Shown: in pieces, positions 52,557 to 59,654 of the stretch
Position numbering within the stretch: the first letter of the stretch is position 1
Layout: every line of letters starts with the position of its first letter
Assembly: GCA_964493515.1 (NCBI GenBank)
Contig: CAZBNJ010000002.1
Location: forward strand, 17,556-81,555
DNA: 64,000 nt
Origin: CANRIN01 sp964493515
GTDB taxonomy: Bacteria; Bacillota; Clostridia; Oscillospirales; JAAYOS01
Direction of reading: 5' to 3'
Program-made: the position numbers and the translations under genes
Notes under the pieces: model-generated
Database searches by the model: none
Told to the model about the DNA's origin: nothing
Seen by the model: only the letters and a program-made list of their open reading frames with translations

Positions 52557-53693
52557 ATGAGCATAGGTCTCGAAATGGATACCGGGTTTGACGCGGGCGT
52601 CGTCATAAAGGTCATAGGTGTCGGCGGCGGCGGATGCAACGTCGTTAACCGCATGATAAACGCGGGCATGCGCGGCGTGGAGTTCGTGGCGGTCAACACC
52701 GACAGCCAGGCGCTCCAGAGCTCCAACGCGACCCAGAAGATAAAGATCGGCGAAAAGCTGACCGGCGGACGCGGAGCGGGTTCCAACCCGGACATCGGCC
52801 GCAAGAGCGCTGAGGAGGCTCGCGCGCTTATCGACAAGGCGCTCGAGGGCAGCAACATGGTCTTTATCACGGCGGGCATGGGCGGCGGTACCGGAACCGG
52901 CGCTGCGCCGATAATCGCCGAGATAGCGCGAGAGAAGGGCATACTTACCGTCGGCGTCGTCACGCGCCCGTTCCTGTTCGAGGGCAAGCGCCGCATGACG
53001 CAGGCGAACGCGGGAATAGACGAGCTGCACGGCAAGGTCGATTCGCTGGTGGTCATCCCCAACGAGCGCCTGAAGAACGTCAGCGAGAAGGAGATAACCT
53101 TCCTCAACGCGTTTGAGATAGCGGACGATGTCCTGCGCCAGGCGGTGCAGTCGATATCCGACCTGATAAAGGTCGTCGGACTGATAAACGTCGACTTTGC
53201 GGACGTGCAGTGCGTCATGGAGAACGCCGGTTTTGCCCACATGGGTGTCGGCCGCGCGTCGGGCAAGAACAAGGCGGAGGACGCGGCGCGTCTCGCCATC
53301 CAGTCGCCGCTGCTCGAGACCTCGATAAACGGCGCTCGCGGCGTCATCCTCAACGTGACCGGCTCGCAGAGCCTGCGTCTCGAGGACGTCACCATCGCGG
53401 CGAGCATGGTCCAGGAGGCGGTCAGCGAGGACTGCAACATCATCTTCGGTGCGGGCTTTGACGATTCGCTCGACGATGAGATACGCATCACCGTCATCGC
53501 CACCAACTTTGAAAACGACGAGAACCACGCGGGGCTTACCCCGAGTGTTCCGGCGGGCAACGCGCCGACCGAGAGCGATACGACTACGACCCGCGCGCCC
53601 GCCCCGATGCCGATGACGAACAGCCCGAGCGGCAGTGAGGACGAGGATCTCGAGGATCTTATCCGTATGTTCGAGCGCCGCGACGGCAAGTAA
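52557..53693 (+). CDS. ftsZ: Cell division GTPase FtsZ
   Basis: The 378-residue tubulin homologue forms the Z ring. It has VGGGGCNVVNRM near the N-terminus, the tubulin signature MGGGTGTGAAP at about 108-118, the T7 loop NVDFADVQCVM, and a short variable linker ending in EDLEDLIRMFERRDGK, a variant of the tail that binds FtsA and SepF. No ftsA is found upstream, unlike in Bacillus, so another tether may be used or ftsA lies elsewhere. AGGAGG precedes the ATG. Confidence 0.97.
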   Translation: MSIGLEMDTGFDAGVVIKVIGVGGGGCNVVNRMINAGMRGVEFVAVNTDSQALQSSNATQKIKIGEKLTGGRGAGSNPDIGRKSAEEARALIDKALEGSNMVFITAGMGGGTGTGAAPIIAEIAREKGILTVGVVTRPFLFEGKRRMTQANAGIDELHGKVDSLVVIPNERLKNVSEKEITFLNAFEIADDVLRQAVQSISDLIKVVGLINVDFADVQCVMENAGFAHMGVGRASGKNKAEDAARLAIQSPLLETSINGARGVILNVTGSQSLRLEDVTIAASMVQEAVSEDCNIIFGAGFDDSLDDEIRITVIATNFENDENHAGLTPSVPAGNAPTESDTTTTRAPAPMPMTNSPSGSEDEDLEDLIRMFERRDGK

Positions 53694-53706
53694 TCAGTAC
53701 ATAAGC

Positions 53707-53735
53707 AAAAAGGAAGCCGACAGGCTTCCTTTTTT
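53707..53735. terminator. Bidirectional terminator between ftsZ and rex
   Basis: Twelve-bp perfect stem (53707-53718 with 53723-53734), loop GACA, A-tract left, T-tract right; it serves the convergent ftsZ and rex genes. Confidence 0.93.
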
Positions 53736-53758
53736 CATCCGTTTTTGATCTGCGGAGC

Positions 53759-54409
53759 TCACTTCACGCGGTAGCGCAGCGCCATGAGGCTGTCAGCGAA
53801 GTGGACGTTCTCGATCTCGAGCGCGGCGTTCGACGGGTGTATGTCGCGGTTGGTGAAGTTCCACACGCCGCTGTACCCGAGGTCGGAGAGGTGCTCGACC
53901 GTGTCGACGGCCGCGGACGGAGGGAGCGTCAGCACGGCGACGGCAGGGTGATAGCGCCGCGAGTATTCGTCGAGCATATCCATCGGAAAGACGCTTATTC
54001 CGTTTATCTCCTGACCGATGACCTTTTCGTCTATGTCGAAGGCAGCGAGTATGACAAAACCGCAGTCCTGAAAGTCGAAGTTTCCGAGCAGCGCGCGTCC
54101 GAGGTTGCCCACGCCTATAAGTACCGCGCCCTGGCGGTCGTCAAGTCCGAGTATCGCCGCTATCTCGTCGTGCAGGTTCTGGACATTGTAGCCGTAGCCC
54201 TGCTGACCGAAGCCGCCGAAGCAGTTGAGATCCTGCCGCACCTGTGACGCGGTGAATCCGAGCGCCGCCGCAAGCTCGTGCGAGGATATGCGCGGAGTGC
54301 CGTTCGAGACAAGCTCCTGGAGGTAGCGATAATATTTCGGAAGTCGGCGTATCACAGCGTTTGAGGGCTTACGCTTCTCACCATTCTTTCCATCCATTGT
54401 GTATACCAT
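53759..54409 (-). CDS. rex: Redox-sensing repressor Rex
   Basis: The 216-residue repressor senses the NADH/NAD ratio. The winged helix is N-terminal (PRISSHELAAALGFTASQVRQDLNCFG), and the Rossmann domain has LIGVGNLGRAL. The ending, after WNFTNRDI, is typical. NADH binding releases it from fermentation and respiration genes. An operator matching the Rex consensus lies over its own -35 box, so it probably represses itself. Two starts are possible, ATG at 54409 or 54397; neither has a strong ribosome-binding site. Confidence 0.95.
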   Translation of the reverse strand: MVYTMDGKNGEKRKPSNAVIRRLPKYYRYLQELVSNGTPRISSHELAAALGFTASQVRQDLNCFGGFGQQGYGYNVQNLHDEIAAILGLDDRQGAVLIGVGNLGRALLGNFDFQDCGFVILAAFDIDEKVIGQEINGISVFPMDMLDEYSRRYHPAVAVLTLPPSAAVDTVEHLSDLGYSGVWNFTNRDIHPSNAALEIENVHFADSLMALRYRVK

Positions 54410-54432
54410 CCCATTTGTACAAGTGATGTTTT

Positions 54433-54461
54433 ATTATACAGCTAATTCGGCGCGTTGTCAA
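54433..54461 (-). promoter_or_regulatory. Consensus promoter of rex
   Basis: On the minus strand, TTGACA (54461-54456), 17 bp, TATAAT (54438-54433): a perfect sigma-A promoter. The -35 box lies inside the Rex operator. Confidence 0.88.
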
Positions 54462-54472
54462 ATCATTAACGA
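54455..54472. promoter_or_regulatory. Rex operator (ROP) candidate
   Basis: TTGTCAAATCATTAACGA matches the Rex consensus TTGTTAA-N4-TTAACAA at 12 of 14 fixed positions. It covers the -35 box of rex and ends 12 bp before the -35 of the divergent 54584 gene. Confidence 0.75.
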
Positions 54473-54484
54473 CATTTGCAAAGG

Positions 54485-54513
54485 TTGACCTTTTGCGGCG
54501 GATACAGTATAAT
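54485..54513 (+). promoter_or_regulatory. Promoter for the 54584-55362 genes
   Basis: TTGACC (54485-54490) and TATAAT (54508-54513) are 17 bp apart, leaving a leader of about 60 nt. Confidence 0.82.
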
Positions 54514-54583
54514 ACTACATAGCGACACGGCTCGACCCAGTGGCTTTGCCGCGCGATATCTCAAAAGAAGACAGAGGTCGGAT

Positions 54584-55336
54584 ATGCCCGGGATATATAA
54601 TTTTTGCTGGTATTTTCTGATATTCAGCTTCATCGGCTGGTGCATGGAGACGGCGCTGGTGTCCTTCCAGCAGAAGCACTTCGTCAACCGAGGCTTCCTG
54701 GCGGGCCCGATATGCCCCATCTACGGCTCGGCGATGTGTCTGATAATCCTGGCGCTCACGCCGGTCAAGCTCACCGTGCTCGCGAACGGCGTGACGACGG
54801 TGGGGGTTATCGTGCTGCTGCTTGCAAGCGCGGTCATCGCGTGCGTGGTCGAGTATTTCGTCGGCTTCCTGCTTGAAAAGATGTTCCATCAGCGCTGGTG
54901 GGACTACTCCGACCACAGGATAAACCTGAACGGGCGGATAGCCGTGCCCGAGTCGCTCGCGTGGGGACCGCTCGCCACGCTTGCGATACTTTTTCTCGTG
55001 CCGTGGCTGGACTCGATGATCGCGCTCATACCGCAGGCAATAGGCTACGCCGCGCTCGCCGTCATCGCCGTGGTGATACTTGCGGATGTCCTGCGCATAT
55101 TGCAGAAGATGAGCACATTCGACCGGCTTTCCGAATCGCTTCGTGCGGGCGCAGAGGAGTTCCGCGCGCTTATGGAAAAGATAGTTGAGCGGGAGAGCCT
55201 GAAACAGCGCGAGCGCCGCGTGCGGCGTGTGCGTCGGGCAAGAAAGCTGCGCGCCCGACTGTCCGCCGCCTATCCGAAGCTGGGTGAAAAGTGGCGCGTG
55301 ATACGCGACGAGGAGCAGGATGACAAGGACCGATAA
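54584..55336 (+). CDS. Putative ABC-transporter type IV / CmpB-family membrane protein
   Basis: The 250-residue protein has about five or six membrane segments. The N-terminal pattern FSFIGWCMETALV...KHFVNRGFLAGPICPIYG (read as separate segments) is that of the ABC_trans_CmpB family, common in Clostridia and of unknown function; despite the name it has no ATPase motif. A long basic cytoplasmic tail (about 200-240, rich in Arg) is notable. I chose the ATG at 54584; its ribosome-binding site (AGAGG) is weak. It is divergent from rex across a Rex operator. Confidence 0.75.
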   Translation: MPGIYNFCWYFLIFSFIGWCMETALVSFQQKHFVNRGFLAGPICPIYGSAMCLIILALTPVKLTVLANGVTTVGVIVLLLASAVIACVVEYFVGFLLEKMFHQRWWDYSDHRINLNGRIAVPESLAWGPLATLAILFLVPWLDSMIALIPQAIGYAALAVIAVVILADVLRILQKMSTFDRLSESLRAGAEEFRALMEKIVERESLKQRERRVRRVRRARKLRARLSAAYPKLGEKWRVIRDEEQDDKDR

Positions 55337-55361
55337 TTTGCGATAAAGGGGAGGGACTTTA

Positions 55362-56555
55362 ATGACGCTCAAACGATGGCTCGCGGCGGCGGTGGCACTG
55401 CTGCTGCTCACATCCGCGGCCGCATACGCTGCGGGCGGCGGAACAAGCTCCGACCCGGTCGCGACGCTTGGATACATAGAAAAGCAGTTCGTTCCGAAGG
55501 TGGAGCGAAACCTGAAGGACGCGGTGGCGTCCGCCGAGCCTGCTCTCCGCGCGTCGCTGAACGATGCGACAAGCAGGCTGCGCGAGATACAGCGAAGCGG
55601 CGTTTCGACAAGCAAGGACGCGATAGCCGAAAGCATAGTATACGAGGGCACGATGCACGCGCTGGACGACGGCATCTACCGTACGGCGACCGCCCCGACG
55701 ACGCTCAGTCTCGCGGACGGCGAGCAGGTGATTGTCGCGTGCGGCGGCGAGCTGACACTGCTCAGCGGAAGCGCCGATTTCTCCGGAGAGCGGAGCGGAA
55801 CGGTGGTCTGCGCGACGAACGGATATGCCTATTACAGCGGTCTGCCGATGACGCTCGGCGCGCGGTACATCGCCGCAAGCGATGACGCGGCGACCGGCGC
55901 GATAGCCAAGGGCAGCGCGACCTTCCAGGTATACGGGAGCTACCAGGTGGTGCCGGCGATACAGGCGCGCCACACCGACGCTGCGCTGGCGCTTCAGTCG
56001 CTTGGGTTGATGCGCGGCACCGACAAGGGCTTTGAGCTTGAGCGCGGCGCGACCCGTCTGGAGGCGCTGATAATGTTTTTGCGGCTGATAGGCGAGGAGG
56101 ACGAGGCGCTTGCGTACAGCGGCACGCAGCCGTTTACCGACCTTCCGGCTTGGGGAGGGGGAGCACCCGCCAAATACGTCGGCTACGCGTGGTCAAAGGG
56201 CTACACCAACGGCGTGAGCGAGACGCGGTTCGGCGCGAACGACCCGGTCACCTTTGAGATGTACGCGACCTTCATCCTGCGCGCGCTCGGGTACAGCGAG
56301 ACTGCGGGAGATTTTTCATGGGTCAGCGCGCCCGCCGACGCTGTAAAGCTCGGGGTGCTGACCGCCTATGAGCGCGAGAGCATAGCGCGGCGCAGCTTCT
56401 GCCGCGACAGCATGGCGTACATAAGCTGGGAGGCGCTTGACGCAAAGAACTCGCGCGGCGATAAGCTCTACGCGAAGCTGATAAACGCCGACGTGTTCAC
56501 CTCGCAGGAGTACAGAACGGCAACGCGGAGCGGAGTACGCGTGCTCGGCGAGTAA
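55362..56555 (+). CDS. Secreted protein with S-layer-homology-like C-terminal repeats
   Basis: The 397-residue protein starts with a signal peptide (about 1-24, LLLLTSAAAYA). The middle part (about 30-200) is unfamiliar: a helical segment followed by a beta-rich region. From about 205 it shows divergent SLH-like repeats, ALQSLGLMRGTDKGFELERGATR (in parts), FTDLPAWGGGAPAKYVGYAW, GVSETRFGANDPVTFEMYATF and a third degenerate copy, which would tether it to the wall. It lies 25 bp after the CmpB-like gene, probably the same operon. The function is unknown. Confidence 0.72.
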   Translation: MTLKRWLAAAVALLLLTSAAAYAAGGGTSSDPVATLGYIEKQFVPKVERNLKDAVASAEPALRASLNDATSRLREIQRSGVSTSKDAIAESIVYEGTMHALDDGIYRTATAPTTLSLADGEQVIVACGGELTLLSGSADFSGERSGTVVCATNGYAYYSGLPMTLGARYIAASDDAATGAIAKGSATFQVYGSYQVVPAIQARHTDAALALQSLGLMRGTDKGFELERGATRLEALIMFLRLIGEEDEALAYSGTQPFTDLPAWGGGAPAKYVGYAWSKGYTNGVSETRFGANDPVTFEMYATFILRALGYSETAGDFSWVSAPADAVKLGVLTAYERESIARRSFCRDSMAYISWEALDAKNSRGDKLYAKLINADVFTSQEYRTATRSGVRVLGE

Positions 56556-56613
56556 CCACTTTCCCTGTTTTGAATAGTATGTGGTGTAACTTCAAAACAG
56601 GAGGTACTTGGAT

Positions 56614-56727
56614 ATGAACTGCAACTGCAACGGAACTACCGGTCTTTTCTGCGGCAACCGCAACGAGTGGCTGTGGATCGTCATCATCGCCATCGTGCTC
56701 ATCGTCCTTTTCGGCTGCTGCGACTGA
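56614..56727 (+). CDS. 37-residue Cys-rich single-TM micropeptide
   Basis: An ATG at 56614, 8 bp after AGGAGGT, opens a 37-residue frame: Cys/Asn-rich start (MNCNCNGTTGLFCGNRNE), a single hydrophobic helix of about 15 residues, and the ending FGCCD. The strong ribosome-binding site and a strong terminator directly downstream support a real gene. It resembles in style the small YjcZ-type sporulation peptides (Gly/Cys start, one helix, Cys end), but I cannot confirm kinship. Function unknown. Confidence 0.7.
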   Translation: MNCNCNGTTGLFCGNRNEWLWIVIIAIVLIVLFGCCD

Positions 56728-56744
56728 TCTGAAACCGTTCTCGG

Positions 56745-56772
56745 GAAAACAGGGGAGCCATCCCCTGTTTTC
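56745..56772 (+). terminator. Terminator after the micropeptide
   Basis: Twelve-bp perfect stem (56745-56756 with 56761-56772), loop GCCA, the right arm ending in TTTTC. Confidence 0.85.
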
Positions 56773-56808
56773 TCGGCAGAAAATACGGACAAGCCCGGAG
56801 GAAAACCA

Positions 56809-57453
56809 ATGGACAGGATAAAAGCCGCGATATTCGATCTGGACGGCACGCTGATAGACAGCATGGGCGCGTGGCACAACGCCGACGTGCAGTTTCTCAC
56901 GCGCAGAGGTCTGCCGCTTGAACAGGAGTATTTCGACCATATAAAAGCCATGCCGTTTGCCGCTGCCGCCGACTACACGATGGAGCGGTACCACCTCGAC
57001 GAGAAGCCGGAGGACGTCATCGCCGAGTGGCGCGGATATGTGCAGGATGCCTACGACCATACCATCCCGCCAAAGGACGGTGCGCTCGAATATCTGGCAT
57101 ATCTCAAGACCCGCGGAACAAAGATTGCGCTTGCTACCTCCAGCGAGCGGACACTCTGTGAGGGAGCGCTCCGGAGGCTGGGGATAGACAAATATGCTGA
57201 CGTGCTGACATTCACCCACGAGGCGGCGCGGCCGAAAAATTTTCCCGACGTGTATCTGCTCGCGGCGGAGCGGCTGGGCGCGTCGGTGGATGAGACGGCT
57301 GTCTATGAGGACGCGATCATCGGGGTCAGGTCGGCGAAGTCGGGCGGATTCTTCACCGTCGCGGTATACGACGACGCGTCGGCGCACAACTGGGACGAGA
57401 TGAGCTTGATAGCCGACCGCGCGGTACGCGATCTGAGGGAGCTGATGCGATGA
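56809..57453 (+). CDS. HAD-family hydrolase (beta-phosphoglucomutase-like)
   Basis: A 214-residue HAD protein with motif I FDLDGTLIDSMG, a helical cap, motif II ATSSE, motif III Lys in ARPKNFPD and motif IV YEDAIIGVRSAKSGG. The layout is that of the small phosphatases and phosphoglucomutases of subfamily I; the substrate is not inferable. GGAGG precedes the ATG. It overlaps ilvB by 4 bp (ATGA), an uncommon partner for acetolactate synthase. Confidence 0.82.
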   Translation: MDRIKAAIFDLDGTLIDSMGAWHNADVQFLTRRGLPLEQEYFDHIKAMPFAAAADYTMERYHLDEKPEDVIAEWRGYVQDAYDHTIPPKDGALEYLAYLKTRGTKIALATSSERTLCEGALRRLGIDKYADVLTFTHEAARPKNFPDVYLLAAERLGASVDETAVYEDAIIGVRSAKSGGFFTVAVYDDASAHNWDEMSLIADRAVRDLRELMR

Positions 57454-58988
57454 GGATGACCGGCGCCCAGGCGATAATTGAGATACTGCGCGAGCAGGGG
57501 ACAGCCACCGTTTTCGGCTATCCCGGAGCGAACGTGCTCGAGATATACCGCGCGCTCGCCGCGTCGGACATCCGCCACATCCTGACATCGAGCGAGGCGG
57601 GTGCGGCCCACGCGGCGGACGGCTTTGCGCGCGTCGGCGGAGGTGTCGGCGTGTGCATCGCGACGAGCGGTCCCGGCGCGACAAACCTCGTCACCGGCAT
57701 CGCCACCGCGTATATGGACTCGTCGCCGGTGGTGTTCATCACCGGAAACGTGCCCCGCGCGCAGGTCGGAACGGACAGCTTTCAAGAGGTGGACATAACC
57801 GGCATAACGCTGCCGATAACCAAGTGGAACATGCTTGTGCGCTCGCCGGACGAACTGGTCGAGTCGCTGCGCACCGCGTTTCGGGTCGCGCGCGAGGGAC
57901 GGCCGGGGCCGGTGCTGGTGGACGTCCCGCGCGATGTCGCAAACGGTCTGTGCGACTACTCGCCGAAAAGCCCTGAAGCGTTGCGCGCCAAAGCTCCGAG
58001 CGCCGACGACATTGACGCGGCAGCCGCGCTTATCGAACGCTCGACCCGACCGGTGATCCTCGCCGGCGGCGGCGCGAAGGGTGCGGCACGCGAGCTTGAG
58101 GCGCTGCGCCGCCGCCTCGACTGCCCGCTCGTCACCACCATGATGGGCATCGGCGCGTCGGAGCACAGTCTGGGATATGTGGGACAGAACGGCGGCGCAT
58201 CGGCGAACGCGGCACTGAACGCCGCCGACCTCGTGATAGCCGTCGGAGCGCGGTTTTCCGACCGCGTCGCGCGTCCGTTTGAGGACAGGCTGAACCTCGT
58301 CCACATCGACATCGACCGCGCGGAGATAGGCAAAAACGTCGCCGCCGCGGCGTCGGTCGAAGCGGACGCAGCCCTTGCGCTGGAAGCGCTGACACCGCTT
58401 GTCACCACGCACCGATGGTCGCCGCAGACCGCGGTCGAGAGGGTGATAAAGACGCGCGGAGGCGTGTCCCCGCAGTCGCTTGCGGCGGTTCGCCGATACT
58501 TCCCCGACGCGCTCGTCGCGACCGACGTCGGCGAGCATCAGATATGGGCGACGCGCTTCATCGAAGTGAGCGACCCGCGCGGACTGCTCACGCCCGGCGG
58601 ACTCGGTACGATGGGATTCGGTCTCGGCGCGGCGATAGGCGGCAGTCTGGCGAGCGGACGGCGTTCGGTCCTGGTCACCGGCGACGGCAGCTTTATGATG
58701 AACCTGAACGAGCTTGCGACCGCCGTCCGCACCGGAGTCGACCTGACCGTGCTGCTGATGCGAAACCGCGCGCTGGGCATGGTGCACCGCAAGCTGAAAC
58801 GCGGCGAACGCGCCGTCACCGAGCTTGAGTCGCAGCCCGATTTCTGTCGCCTGGCGCGGTCGTTCGGCGCGAAGGCGTGGCTTACCCGAAGCGACGGGGA
58901 GCTTGAACAGCGGCTAAAAGACGCGTCGAAGCTGCACGGCGTAAAGCTCATCGAGTGCCGTGTCGGGCGTGGCACCCACATCGGCTGA
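57450..58988 (+). CDS. ilvB: Acetolactate synthase large-subunit-like ThDP enzyme
   Basis: The 512-residue thiamine-diphosphate enzyme resembles the catalytic subunit that condenses two pyruvates in valine/leucine synthesis. It has the catalytic Glu49 (SSEAGAAHAADGFAR), ATSGPGATNLVTG, and the ThDP motif from GDG411-413 to N439. It is about 50 residues shorter than typical. After LGMV the usual RQWQ pocket motif is replaced by HRKLK and the loop is shorter, so the substrate pocket differs. ilvN follows 16 bp later, which favours a true synthase. Related ThDP enzymes (for example sulfo- or phosphono-pyruvate types) cannot be excluded. Confidence 0.82.
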   Translation: MRMTGAQAIIEILREQGTATVFGYPGANVLEIYRALAASDIRHILTSSEAGAAHAADGFARVGGGVGVCIATSGPGATNLVTGIATAYMDSSPVVFITGNVPRAQVGTDSFQEVDITGITLPITKWNMLVRSPDELVESLRTAFRVAREGRPGPVLVDVPRDVANGLCDYSPKSPEALRAKAPSADDIDAAAALIERSTRPVILAGGGAKGAARELEALRRRLDCPLVTTMMGIGASEHSLGYVGQNGGASANAALNAADLVIAVGARFSDRVARPFEDRLNLVHIDIDRAEIGKNVAAAASVEADAALALEALTPLVTTHRWSPQTAVERVIKTRGGVSPQSLAAVRRYFPDALVATDVGEHQIWATRFIEVSDPRGLLTPGGLGTMGFGLGAAIGGSLASGRRSVLVTGDGSFMMNLNELATAVRTGVDLTVLLMRNRALGMVHRKLKRGERAVTELESQPDFCRLARSFGAKAWLTRSDGELEQRLKDASKLHGVKLIECRVGRGTHIG

Positions 58989-59004
58989 AACAGGAGGAAA
59001 AGTT

Positions 59005-59508
59005 ATGGAAAACATCAAAGAACGCACAGTCTCGGTACTTGTGGACAACTCCGCGGGCGTATTGACGCGGATATCCGGGCTGTTCAGCCGACGCGGGTAC
59101 AACATCAAGAGCCTCGCGGTCGGCGAGACCGAGCACAACGGCATAAGCCGCATGACGGTGATAGTCGACTGCGACGACCGCGCGCTTTCGCAGATCGTCG
59201 CGCAGCTGCAAAAGCAGGAGTGCGTCCGCCGCGTGCGGGTGCTGGAGAGCGCGAACCAGATAAGCCGCGAGCTGGTGCTGATAAAGGTCTCGACCACCGC
59301 GTCCAATCGCACGCAGGTGATAGAGATAGCGAACATATTTCGCGCGCGGGTCATCGACGCGTCGCCGGGCAGCCTGACGCTTGAGCTTACCGGCGAGGCG
59401 GACAAGTCTGCGGCGCTGTTCGAGATGCTCGGCGAGTTCGGCATACTCGAAAGCACGCGCACCGGCGCGGTGGCTGTCGAGCGCGGCAGCGGCACGATAT
59501 ACGACTGA
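59005..59508 (+). CDS. ilvN: Acetolactate synthase small (regulatory) subunit
   Basis: A 167-residue protein with an N-terminal ACT domain (TVSVLVDNSAGVLTRISGLFSRRGYNI) and a C-terminal ACT-like half (EIANIFRARVID, LELTGEADK). It activates the catalytic subunit and gives feedback inhibition by valine. The length is standard. I chose the ATG at 59005, with AGGAGG upstream. It pairs with the ilvB-like gene. Confidence 0.93.
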   Translation: MENIKERTVSVLVDNSAGVLTRISGLFSRRGYNIKSLAVGETEHNGISRMTVIVDCDDRALSQIVAQLQKQECVRRVRVLESANQISRELVLIKVSTTASNRTQVIEIANIFRARVIDASPGSLTLELTGEADKSAALFEMLGEFGILESTRTGAVAVERGSGTIYD

Positions 59509-59552
59509 GTGGGTCGACCGCTACGGCGTGTGCCGGTGGGCAGCCATATAGC

Positions 59553-59571
59553 GTGGGCAATTTTTGCCCAC
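59553..59571. repeat. Inverted repeat abutting the activase promoter
   Basis: Perfect 8-bp arms (GTGGGCAA 59553-59560, TTGCCCAC 59564-59571) around TTT. No T-run follows on either strand, so it is a poor terminator, while it touches the -35 box at 59572. An operator role is possible. Confidence 0.55.
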
Positions 59572-59599
59572 TTGAAAAATCCGTTGAGAGGCGTATAAT
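59572..59599 (+). promoter_or_regulatory. Promoter for the activase-dehydratase pair
   Basis: TTGAAA (59572-59577) and TATAAT (59594-59599) are 16 bp apart, 55 bp before the ATG. Confidence 0.78.
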
Positions 59600-59654
59600 A
59601 GATATGTATGCGTTAAAGGCATACTCAAAAGCAAAGCGAGGTTAATACATAGCT

